DNA of 64,000 nucleotides, taken from NCBI GenBank assembly GCA_012184525.1, contig WOFQ01000061.1:148924-212923 (forward strand). Direction: 5' to 3'. The translations under genes and the position numbers were made by a program. This document shows, piece after piece, positions 11,338 through 21,507 of the stretch; the first letter of the stretch is position 1; every line of letters begins with the position of its first letter. The stretch comes from Xenoacremonium recifei (taxonomy: Eukaryota; Ascomycota; Sordariomycetes; Hypocreales; Nectriaceae). The notes under the pieces were generated by a model, which worked only from the letters and a program-made list of their open reading frames with translations, was not told where the DNA came from and searched no databases.

Positions 11338-12527
11338 AAAATCCCAGTATAAAATCTGCCAGAAGGCCTTGCATTTATTTCTGGGTAGACATACAATTTC
11401 GCATGGAATTACTTCTCCAACAATTCGTAGACATACCCGTTCTAGAATCCCATGACAAGACTTCAAATGTGCAACTCAGCAATATTATAGAGCAATGGGG
11501 AGCCTAGATCAATTCATTTTCCGGAGTGTCTCGGCGTGGTCTCAGTTGGACGCAATCATGTCCTTGGGGTATTGATGTTGGTTACCAAGTGAACGAATAG
11601 AGAGAGAAAGGATACAATAATATTATTATTGTGAAGAGCGGAAGTGAGGATGGAAAACTTGTGTAATTAGAGGTAGGCTACGAGTGCTATTTACAGTAGG
11701 CATGATGCGTAAGCTGTGTGACTGAGCACTCAATGTGTACAAAATAGAGCCTTGATTTTTCCATGTAAATGAGCGTGCACACCTCCTTTTGAGAGGCACT
11801 GAGCGTTGCCTGAGGCACTAGGCAGCGCCATCCCTTCAGGGCTTGATTGAGCCCGTCGGACATCATCATCATCATCGTCAACACCATCGTCAATTTCGGG
11901 CGAAGCCTCTTTAGCGGCCACTCGGCGACTTTATCTCACCATGCACTCACCCACTGTGCAGCCGCTAGAGCACAGCCCATCCCTTCGTCTTCCAGACTAT
12001 TAACGACGGGCAGGCCAGCATTCTGGGGGAACGTCGAAGAAGTTATGATGAATCTAGAGACCTCCAATCGCTCGGATTGGTTGATGATGACCGGATCATT
12101 ATGGAATCAGCTTGGCCACAGCGAGTGAGCACCTGTCAGTCAGTGATGTGAGCCAGAGACAAAGCGAAAGCCCAGAATTCGCCAGCCAGTCAATAGTCTA
12201 CTACGTAAAGACTGGTGGTGCGGAAACACTCCGCAGTATCTATCTCCTTTCGGCCTTCGGCCTTTGGCTTTCGGGACCACCTGCCTCTTCAGTCTAGATA
12301 TCATCCCCGAACCGCTTACTAATATCTCCCCCCCAACATGTCATGTTGTAGTGTATGGTCACCTGACTTTAGCAACCACACTTCATATAGTTTGCCGTAG
12401 CTAGGTCTTAGAAAAGCAACACTTTCTACACGGATCTACAGAATTTACACCGATTTGTGTCGACGGATGCCCTATCCTGATACGTCTTGACCTTCCAGTT
12501 GGCCTGCATCAGGGGACCAAAGCAGGG
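11338..12527. promoter_or_regulatory. promoter region of regulator 2 and cupin 3' flank
   Basis: No supported gene. A short CAT/ATC trinucleotide run lies at about 11860-11890 and explains the Met/Asp-rich antisense frames there. The rest probably holds the cupin 3'UTR and the promoter of the + strand regulator starting at 12528. Confidence 0.4.
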
Positions 12528-14967
12528 ATGGCACCTCAAATGGGGTCAGCTAGGACAATGGCTTGGAGCACCTCAACGAGTTCCTGTGGGAGTTGCAGAA
12601 GCCGCCATCTCAAATGCAACAAGATTCGGCCGACCTGCTCCAACTGCCTCACGTCGCACACGCCATGTGAATTCTTGCCACCCAAGCTGGTCCAATGGAT
12701 GCCCTCGGCTGGGACCGAGGACGAGGGCAAATGGTCAACAGCCTCCGCACAAACACGTTGCAGGCAACCCTTACATTCTCGTGAGTCATTGGTTCTGATT
12801 GACTGGGATCTCATATAGTTTGTTTATCAAGTTATTCCTTTCGGCTGACCCGCGCCATACGCTGCCCTAGATTCGAGCATGGCCGCCATGAGTGAAGCTG
12901 TCACGGCGGCAATACCGTCAACCGTTAATGCCGTCTTGAAAGACCTCGACCAGAGCGCACTGGAGCCCACAGGCAGTCACCAGCCAATTCAAAGTCAGCC
13001 AGTAAGAATAGGACCATTTTCAGTCTTTTCTGTTCCGCGTTACTGCAGCATAACGGAGGATACCAGTGAATCGAGTCTTTGTGAAGCTCAAACGTCATCA
13101 GCAGCCGGAGAAAGCTGGAATCAGGATCGGTTGCGGCAACGCAAAGGACCACCCATAGCAACAGATGATGTCGTTCACGGCAAGAGTATCAGCGAGAGTA
13201 ACTCCCCTGCTTCCCCATCCTTCCGGGAGAATGATGTGATTGGCGGGTTGGACAGTCTTCAATGGGAAGACTTGTTCAATTGGGATGTGTTTCCCTTGCT
13301 GCCGTCTCTTAGCGCGCCAGGCTATGAGTCGGCGACAGACGCCACCTTTTGGATTCAGCCGGAGGATCCCCCTTTTCTTCTCGAGCCTACGGATGTACCT
13401 GAACCTACGGATGTACTACCCCTGACCTCTGGAACTCACACGAACCTCCAGGACAACCGGAACGAACCTGTGCTTCATTCCGATACGATGCAGAGTGCGC
13501 CAGCCCTGCTTACGTATTTTGAAAAAGTCGTCGTTCACTCCATGTCCTCCTTGCCAATATACGAGAAGTCACCATGGTCGACCATGCACATCCCTTGCGC
13601 CATCGTCACCATGAGTAAACTTCTCCTCTTTCGAGAAACCATTACTCCCATAAACCATGCCAGTCTCTCGAATCTCTACGGGCTCCTGGCAGTAGCCGCT
13701 TATCATCTGTCTTTAAATCCAACCAACAGCGGCGAACTGCGCCAATCAGAGGGGTTCTGGACAAAGGAGTCTATGATCTTGTACGGGGCTGCTAAAAGCC
13801 ATCTGGAGCTTTCAATCAAAGACGAGAGTACAGGCGAACACCAAGCCAAATATAAAGAGCAGCTCATGGCTTTGAGTGCCACTTTAGCAACTTCGGTAGG
13901 CCTCGAAGACCCCCGTACCCTGCAGAACCTCGTTTCGTTGACAACAGCTTTTAAAGTTTGTGTCCAACAACGAACCGGACGCCGAAAGGTATCTCGAAAT
14001 TTTTGAGCATGTCACCAAATCACGCGGTCTACTGAAGCTCAGGTGGTCTAATCATGCCCGGCTCTTGCACCGCCTCTATGCCTGGACTCGTATCGTCGCC
14101 GAAAGTACTCGAGTATCTCCACGAGTATTGACCGAGAAGGGACATAGGGAATCCAACCCAAACGCTACCAATGCTCCGTCAAGTCACCAGCCGGAACAAA
14201 GAACTGCCAGTAAGGAATCGATAATGGATGCCTTCTTCCGGCTATCACCCTATTCCATCCCTCCACCTCAAGAGGGCTATAATTTGACTGGCATTTTGCC
14301 TCCAGAAGCATCAGGGCTGCAGGACGATGAATGCGACAGCGACGACCGTTATCTGCATAAGAAGATTTATGGCATCCCCGAGACCTGGCTGCATTTACTA
14401 TCGCAGACTACGCGGCTGGCTAATGCAATGGAATATCAGCGCAGAGTAAACGATGACAAATTGGAGAATCAATTCAAGCTACAGAGCCACGCGGGACAAC
14501 TCGAAAACGCAATATGCAAATTTCGTTCCAAATGTCTGCAGTCTAACAGTCATACTCCGTCAGCACACAACCATATGCTCATAGCTCTGAATGCGGCTCT
14601 CTTGATCTATTTCTATCGCAGAATCAGTCGAATCCACTCAATGATTCTTCAAAGCACCGTCTTGGACGTTATCAGCGCATTGAAAGATTACGATTTAGCC
14701 CTTGTCAAGCAAGGCTTGGCCTTATCTGGAACAGCATGGCCTGCCTTCCTGGCGGGCTGCGAAGCAGATTCTCGCGCTCAACGGGATGATATCCTCGCTT
14801 GGATCGATGCCCGGATCGCAGTGAGTGGATTTGGCAACTATAGGGTGGCAAAAGAGATCATGCTGGAAGTGTGGGAAAGACGCGCCAGATTCAAAGGGTT
14901 ACCGAGCGAACCCCCGACATGGATGGAAGTCTGTAGGGACAAGGCCAGATGGCCAGTGATGTGCTAG
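12528..14967 (+). CDS. Zn2Cys6 transcription factor, ARCA/ArgRII-like (second paralogue)
   Basis: Nuclear regulator of 765 aa. Exons 12528-12780, 12871-13895 and 13948-14967. Intron 1 (90 nt) uses GTGAGT and a GGCTGACC branch point. Intron 2 (52 nt) uses GTAGGC with a TTGAC branch point and resolves a frame change that otherwise looks like a frameshift. The zinc cluster C-x2-C-x6-C-x6-C-x2-C-x6-C begins at CGSC near residue 20. The C-terminal domain repeats the blocks seen in the gene at 6944-9345 (GIPETWLHLLSQT, IYFYRRISRI, RLLHRLYAWTRIV). Intron 2 interrupts the protein at the same place and phase as the single intron of the first paralogue. Its 3' end faces the aconitase-X gene with only 87 bases between the stop codons. 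Confidence 0.87.
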
Positions 14968-15054
14968 TCGATGTCTTTTGCCATGTGCGAGGTGAGCTCG
15001 GCTACCATTGTCCTTGTGTCTGCTGTTTATGCTCTCATAGCATTGAGAGCCCAA

Positions 15055-16830
15055 TCAATAGGGCCGAAACAGCCATCCTGGAGCAGATGGTCGTCTCCCG
15101 GTGCAAGCTGCCTCAACAACTTCTGCCATACTGCCAAAGGCGACACCCCTTCCCGAAACGCCAGGGCCATAGTGCGCATACTTGGCTGAGATGGTCATGA
15201 TGTTCCCAGCCTGCGGCGGGATCATGGGCTCTTTAAGCATACACCAGCAAGTATCGGTAACAAACTGCACGCCGAACTTTGCCGCGATATCCAAGTATCC
15301 GGCCTCTCTGGCTTTGTCATATATAAAGCGACTCATGGTGAAGATTATGGTCACGTTGGATGACTTGCTCCTATTCTTGATTAGGCTGATAAAGCGAGGA
15401 AACTCCTCGAGTGCAATATGAGGGTTTCCGATAGAGATGACATCGATTCGGCTCTCTTTGACGGTCTGGAGTTGCTCCCAGGTCGTTCTCAGCTGCTTCC
15501 TCCCGATGGCTATCTCAATAATGCCTTGGGGTACCTCCACGGTATCTGCCTCTGGTGTCACGCCAAGAATGTGAAACATGGCTGCTGAGGAGGTTGTCGC
15601 AAAAGCGGCGCTGAAGGCCTTCAAGTCGGGAGTTTCAGGATCAGTGCCTTCGAGGCCATAGATGATGGGGATGTCTCCGCCTACGAGGGAACCGACGTAG
15701 TATCCGACAAGAGGGAAGATTGCTTCATCAAAACCAGCCAGGTCTTCCACGTCGACACGGAAACTTATCGAGGGCCTTCGACCGCTATCTAGGTGGCAGC
15801 CCAAAGCAGGTGCCCGGCCAGTAAGCGCAATGAGTACGTCGAGGTAATCAGGGTATTTTTGTGTTCTCGCACCAAGGACGCTGTTCGCAAAGACGACGGC
15901 GTTGGATTCGCCCCAGGCTACTTGATCGCCGGCCACGGGTCTACTGTCGAGCAGGTAGGGAGCGCATGTAAAACTTAAGGATGCACCCATGTCGAGGTAT
16001 GCGTTGCCAATGTCGATGGATATCTTGGAAACAGTGGGATCGGAGCCGAAAGACTGCCACCTCTGCATGTCGACGTCGATAGAATTGCAGGTTGAAGGAA
16101 CACAAAAGCGGCCCCCTAACGCCAGCAGTCTCTTCGGGACAAGAAGACTCGTCTGTCCCACGAGGCAGCAAGCGTCGACATGCACCTGGGAGACACTTGT
16201 CAGGTTTTTGGCCCCTTGAATTGAGGCAAATTCGACAATCAACTCCATCGCCATCTGCTTCGCCAAGCTGCATCCTTCGCCGCGCAGTATGCGCTCATCC
16301 TCAGATGTGACGGGGACGCTCTTGGCGTACGGCCGGTCCAGATACACGTACTCGTCCCCGATCGTGAGGCCCTTGGATGTGATTTTGCAGGATCGAGCCA
16401 TGCTCAGTTTATGCCAAACGTCGTCGTCATGGATTTGCAACACTGGAATAGACTTGGAATAGAGGGCTCCCGCGAGGAGAACGCCTACAAGTAGAATTGG
16501 CTCCATCTCGCGGAATATTAAGGCACTGGGACCCTTGCCCTGGTAGAGCAACTCTAAGATTACGGCGCTAGCGGCACACGAACCGCGGCCCCTAGGAAGA
16601 ACGAAAATCTTGTCTGCTAAAGAGATGCCGAGGAGGGGATGATGCTTGTCCATGACGATGCCCGTCACTGGATCAACACCCATCATGAAGCTAATCGGGG
16701 TCTTCGTGAAGACAATGTCCGCTTCTGCAGTTCCAGGTATAAGGAAGCGGCCTGCAAGTGGTATGTTGTCGTTACTGATGTGATTGGCGCAAATTTGCAG
16801 GCGCCGGAGAGGAAGTGTTTCTGATCGCAT
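15055..16830 (-). CDS. aconitase X, fused swivel + large domain (cis-3-hydroxy-L-proline dehydratase family)
   Basis: Single-exon protein of 591 aa of the aconitase superfamily subgroup AcnX. The N-terminal ~140 residues form the swivel domain (AGRFLIPGTAEADIVF, then PRGRGSCAASAVILELL), which archaea make as a separate small subunit. From about residue 170 to the end runs the large domain, with the Gly-rich C-terminus YGPGVSGRG. Conserved cysteines that could hold the Fe-S cluster occur at DACCLVG, PSTCNSI and DTCWCML. Characterised members dehydrate cis-3-hydroxy-L-proline to pyrroline-2-carboxylate (bacteria) or dehydrate mevalonate 5-phosphate (archaea). The fused form and the proline-racemase-type neighbour favour the hydroxyproline reaction. 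Start at 16830 fits the conserved N-terminus. No obvious targeting peptide is visible. Confidence 0.88.
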   Translation of the reverse strand: MRSETLPLRRLQICANHISNDNIPLAGRFLIPGTAEADIVFTKTPISFMMGVDPVTGIVMDKHHPLLGISLADKIFVLPRGRGSCAASAVILELLYQGKGPSALIFREMEPILLVGVLLAGALYSKSIPVLQIHDDDVWHKLSMARSCKITSKGLTIGDEYVYLDRPYAKSVPVTSEDERILRGEGCSLAKQMAMELIVEFASIQGAKNLTSVSQVHVDACCLVGQTSLLVPKRLLALGGRFCVPSTCNSIDVDMQRWQSFGSDPTVSKISIDIGNAYLDMGASLSFTCAPYLLDSRPVAGDQVAWGESNAVVFANSVLGARTQKYPDYLDVLIALTGRAPALGCHLDSGRRPSISFRVDVEDLAGFDEAIFPLVGYYVGSLVGGDIPIIYGLEGTDPETPDLKAFSAAFATTSSAAMFHILGVTPEADTVEVPQGIIEIAIGRKQLRTTWEQLQTVKESRIDVISIGNPHIALEEFPRFISLIKNRSKSSNVTIIFTMSRFIYDKAREAGYLDIAAKFGVQFVTDTCWCMLKEPMIPPQAGNIMTISAKYAHYGPGVSGRGVAFGSMAEVVEAACTGRRPSAPGWLFRPY

Positions 16831-18602
16831 GGCTTTCTGTGTTCCCAGGTAGCAACACTGTCGTCGTCGTCCCGACGATTGACTGGATGGTCATTAGAAA
16901 AGAAATAGAAGCTCTGTGCTCGTTGGATGCTTTAGGAAGAGACTAAAGTGTCTCAATCATAGACAGTGAAGAAAGAGAATGGAACCTCAGTCTACTTAAT
17001 TGCATTGGTGAAGAAGATAATCTAGGGTTAAATAGCACATCACAGAAGACTTGAACGAATGGAGCCTAGCAAAAAGACTGTGCAAGGTAGGCTAGAAACG
17101 GTAGTCTGAATATCAGAACGACGGCCATATGGGGTCAAATTGCTCAAACAGTATGAGAAAGAATCCAGAGTTGGCGTGTAATCGTTGGTACAAAGGACTA
17201 GGATAGTCGGAGTCGCTACCCCGATTAGTCTCGCTGAAAATCTGTCCTCAGCCGACACGGGGGATTTCTGACGGAAGTGGATGGAGGGGCCGAAGACCCT
17301 GACTTACAACCAAACTGCTTACCCTAGATGGCAGTTGTTCCCAATACTATTCCGGAACAAAAGAAAGGGGGGTTAGGTCGCTTATCAAGTCCTCATGTAC
17401 TTACTGTACCTATAGACTTTGAGGCCCGTCGCTTTAGGAAGGCTGAACTCTACGCGCCTCTCTTCAGCTGCTTTTGTCGTCTCTCTGTATCAAGGTCGAC
17501 TGTGTCCTACTTGCCACGGCGAATATCAAAGCCGCGTCGCCAGAAATGCTACCCCAATATCGCGTGCCCTTTCGGAATTGGGGTATCTTCTAAAAGTCCC
17601 CGGCCGTTATCAATGGCCCGCGAAGAATGAAGTGGCTCGACAACGCCACCGTCGTCCGAGCGTCGACATAACTGAGCGGATTGGCGAGGCCAGCAATCGG
17701 CAGATGGCTTCGCGCTCGTAATAATACATCGTGGGCGAGGTCTCGTCATCTTGGTTAGTGGAGGCTTCCAAGAAGGGGAACTGAAGGCCCAGAATAGATG
17801 CACTCCTTCTTCTTCTCGATCTTCTCGTTACCAGATTGGCCCAATTTGCCATTTGCGTTTCAGTGCAGTCAAAAGTGCTCTGCTCGAGGCATCTTGTTTA
17901 TACTCGAAGTCGTATGCTAATTTAGCCTCGATGATCCAAGTGTACACTCACAACATGAGAATTGGCCTGCGAGAAGGGGCATGGTATTCATCAAGGCTGT
18001 TCACACGACTGCTGCTTTCCACCAGAGACATCACAGCGGAAGAGAACTGGTAGCCCCCGTGAGCCCAACTGTCAACATCCCACCGTTCGCCGCGAGAAGT
18101 TGAGGGCTTCGTCACCGTGTACCCTCCTCGCTTCGAGTCTGATCCTCGGAATGGCCTTCCACTTCCGAGCAGGCGCGCTGGAAAGATAGGAAGAGTGTGG
18201 GAAGTAAAATCATATGTATGTAATGTGAGATACGTAGCCTAGCCACAGATCCGAGTCGATCTCGGTCGGTTTCCTAGACAGCAAAGCCTCAGGCGACTCG
18301 GCGCCGGATCAATCTCTTGTCGCAGAGTATATCACTTAACTTCATCTCTACTGTTATCAGTGGGGGCCTTCATTTTTGGCATAGTGGTTATACGTGATAT
18401 CTCTAGCTCGTACGCTACCTCTCGCCCCCTAAATCCTGAAATCTCCGCAGACTCGACACACCCAAGTGTTGAATGGGCTTCCTTGATTGGGAAGGCTAAC
18501 CCGACGGCGTGTAGTACAGATAAAGTCCTTACAGCATGTCAATTCTCCCTCCCCCAGAATGTCACGACAAAGTCTTGTCTCACAGCAAAACAAATAGCGA
18601 AC
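16831..18602. promoter_or_regulatory. divergent region between aconitase X and transporter, no gene seen
   Basis: About 1.8 kb with only random-looking frames of 60-100 codons. It must hold the promoters of the aconitase-X gene (- strand, start 16830) and of the transporter (+ strand, start 18603). I found no recognisable motif in it that is shared with the other cluster promoters. Confidence 0.4.
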
Positions 18603-20431
18603 ATGGCAACCAAATTACAAAGCGGGCCTGAGGAGTGGCTGCAGCGCGCCTCGGTAAAGGGTGAAAATGTTGACAGCGTTGACAAGAAGCCTGTCGAGGA
18701 CGTCGCGCTTGGAGTTGTGACGGAGGAGGGCCCGAATTACCGCAACGTATGTATTGTTTGAGGGGTTATGTCTATCATGCTTTTTTTTTTGTTCCGATTT
18801 GAAGAAACTTCTGCTAATAGCAAAAGATGCCTGTCGAGGACGTCGTGTTTGGAGTTGTGACGGAGGAGGGTCTCAATTACCGCAGCGTATGTATTGTTTG
18901 AGGGGATAAGTCTATCATGCTTTTTTTTTTGTTTCAATTTGAAGAAACTTCTGCTAATAGCACGAGTAGCTGCACGGGATAGGAGCAGTTGTCATTATGG
19001 TAAAGAGTAGCATTGGTCTAGGGGTCTTGGCCATGCCAACTGTCCTCAACAATTTAGGTCTTATCCCAGGTGTCATAGCTATATGCTTAGTCGGCTTCAT
19101 AACCTGGTGGTCTACGAGAGCAATCGGGTTGTTCAAGTTGAATCATCCCGAAGTCTATGCGATCGACGACGCTGGCGCCATTCTGCTTGGCAAGTTTGGG
19201 CGCGAATCGTTCGGAGCCGCGTTCTGTATCTGTAAGTCCCTAATAGAAGAGAACGTTTCAAGTAGTGCAGCCACTGACACCTGTATGTTTGATCAGTATT
19301 CATCTTCTCTGGTGGGTCCTTGATGCTTGGGACCTCTATCGGCCTCAACGCGATTTCGGAACATGGGACCTGCACTGCCGTCTTTGTTGCTGTTTCTGCG
19401 ATCCTGATATTTCTGACCGCAAGCATCCGTACTCTGAACCGCATGAGTTGGCTTGCGTGGATAGGCGTAGTGTCTGTCATTGTTGCCGGTGAGTTCGAGT
19501 AGACCTCGATAACCCCGTATCTGGCATCGACCGCTTCTAGTTAACCAACACAAAACAACAGTCATGATTGTCACCATTGCAGTTGGTGTTCAGGACCGTC
19601 CCGCGACTGCTCCTCCTTCTGGACCCTGGAAATCAGACTATGTACTCTTTCGTCGTGCTTCATTCAGAGAAGCCATGTCCTCACTGTCCACGCTGATATT
19701 CTCATATTGTGGCGTGTCGGCCTATTTCTCTATCGCATCCGAGATGCGAGATATGCGCGACTATCCCAGAGCTGCTGCCATCGCTACTGCTATTGTAACC
19801 GGAATACTTCTAACGATCGGCATTGTCGTTTACTACTATTGCGGGACCTTTATCGCTTCGCCGGCACTTGGCTCTGCCGGACCACTTTTGAAAAAGATTT
19901 CGTACGGTGTCGCTCTGCCTGGGCTACTCATCACCGGTACGATGTGTACTCACGTATAGTCCTAAAATGCTCTGCTCCCTAGGGATGGTCACGATGATGA
20001 AGCTGATCAGCCAATAGTATGCAAGCAAGATTGCTTTCGTTCGAATTCTGCGAGATTCACGACATCTCACCACGAACACTGTGACGCATTGGGTGGTATG
20101 GCTTGGGTGTACATTGATCGTCACTATCGCCGGCTACCTCGTTGCTAGTGCGATCCCGATATTCGGCCTGCTCGTGTCTCTCGTAGGAGCTCTCTTTGGA
20201 ACATTGATCGCCGTCATTCCGATGGGATGGGTCTGGCTTCATGATAATTGGCATAAACGCAAGTCGGAGCTTTCGGGGCTGTGGGTGGCGGAAGCCGGAC
20301 TTGCCATGGTCGTAATTGCATTCGGTGTCGTCCTGTTGTTCGGAGGAACATACTCCGCCATTGCAGATATCGTGGAGTCATACAGCACCAGCAAAACACG
20401 CGCTTGGTCTTGCGCAGATAACTCGAACTAG
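18603..20431 (+). CDS. amino acid transporter, Aa_trans (AAAP) family
   Basis: Integral membrane amino acid/H+ symporter of the AAAP family, about 487 aa. Exons 18603-18746, 18827-18886, 18970-19231, 19297-19488, 19562-19953 and 20018-20431. Six phase-consistent exons give one frame starting MATKLQSGPEEW with a hydrophilic N-terminus. The first membrane segment follows (MVKSSIGLGVLAMPTVL), and later landmarks are FSYCGVSAYFSIASEM and KIAFVRILRDSRHL, giving roughly 10-11 segments. The 60-nt exon 18827-18886 is a tandem duplicate of the end of exon 1. Leaving it out gives an in-frame 467-aa protein, so both isoforms are possible. The next gene downstream on the same strand is the proline-racemase-type enzyme, so uptake of proline-like compounds is a reasonable guess for its substrate. 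Confidence 0.83.
18685..18970 (+). repeat. 140-bp tandem duplication of an exon end plus intron
   Basis: Two head-to-tail units with period 140 (compare 18691-18820 with 18831-18960). I count about 10 differences in 130 aligned bases, roughly 92% identity. Each unit contains the coding end of exon 1, the donor GTATGT, a T10 run and the branch region TTCTGCTAATAG. The duplicated coding part is exactly 60 nt, phase 0. Confidence 0.9.
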
Positions 20432-21507
20432 CTGAACTCCATGGGGGCACAACTAGATGGATGTAGAAATAAATCACTCGAGTCTTTTCGTGCGAAAGTT
20501 ATGCCGATTATCTTACATAATGCTCTGAAGCCTTATAGGCTGGGGGGGGGGGGGAGATTATAAGCACCTGTACCTGAATAAATTACATTAGGAGATGTTT
20601 CCTGTGCCTCCGGGGATTTCCCTGATCGTAATTGAGTATTTCGGGACAACTCCGACGCCAATCTTCAAGGTGATAGACAAAATTAGACTTATGGAGGATA
20701 TGGTAGGGAATTCAGAAGGCATTTCACAGGCTTCATGCCTGTCTTCAAATCTATCCTATGGTTAATCCCCAATTTGTGTCCCATATTGCACTGCCCCTGT
20801 AGGATCGTGGCGGTGGTGGAGAGACATTTTCCCTCCGAACGTAACCGATACAAAACCATTGTATATCGTAGAGCAAGGCCCGGAATTCTTTCCCCCAAAG
20901 GTTGATTGTCACGTTGCAATCTCCTTGGAAAGATGGCAAAGGTGAAAGAAAGCCCTTGATATGGATCACTAATAAACTCACGACCTCTGCGACTGATTGA
21001 AAGATCGGCAACGCCCTCCGTAGCGCTACGGTTACCCTACCGGCTCAGTTTGCGGAAGCACAAGACGAAAGTTGAGACGAAGCAACGCACCGGACTACTA
21101 TCAATCAGAAAAAAAACCCCTGGAACGTAAGCATCGCGACCTAGATATGTTAGGTCTCTAGCAATCAGGTCAATATGCGTATATACCATTGAATAATGCT
21201 GCTATTTCGCGACCATAGATTTAGTGCAACGAAAATAGATAGTTCTACCTGGAATGGTCACAGGAATTTCCAGTTGGGTCAATTCGGAAGCGCTTCCGAA
21301 CCCAAAGATGTTATCGCCCATCATTGGATCACAACGTCGGGGAAACCTGCCTTTTGCTACGCTAGGTGCTCCATAATCGCTCAGTATTTAGCTGACTTTG
21401 CCCTCAGCCAAAGTCTATTCTTTGAGACGCGTCCAGATATCTTATTCTGGGGAACCCGACGTTTATTATACCGCTTTTGCAGGTTTATTTCACTATATTC
21501 TCTCACA
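20432..21507. promoter_or_regulatory. promoter region of the proline-racemase-type gene
   Basis: Contains the transporter 3' flank with a G13 run at 20542-20554. The open frame of the next gene extends upstream in phase to 21196, but conserved sequence starts only after the ATG at 21508, so this part is taken as promoter and 5'UTR. No other gene is supported. Confidence 0.45.

Noticed and set aside
13896..13947. Apparent frameshift in regulator 2
   Set aside because: A 52-nt GT-AG intron with a branch point, at the same position as in the paralogue, restores the frame exactly.
19937..20017. Apparent stop codons in the transporter before the last exon
   Set aside because: Using the donor at 19954 and acceptor at 20017 joins CTH to YASKIAFVRIL in phase, as in the family.
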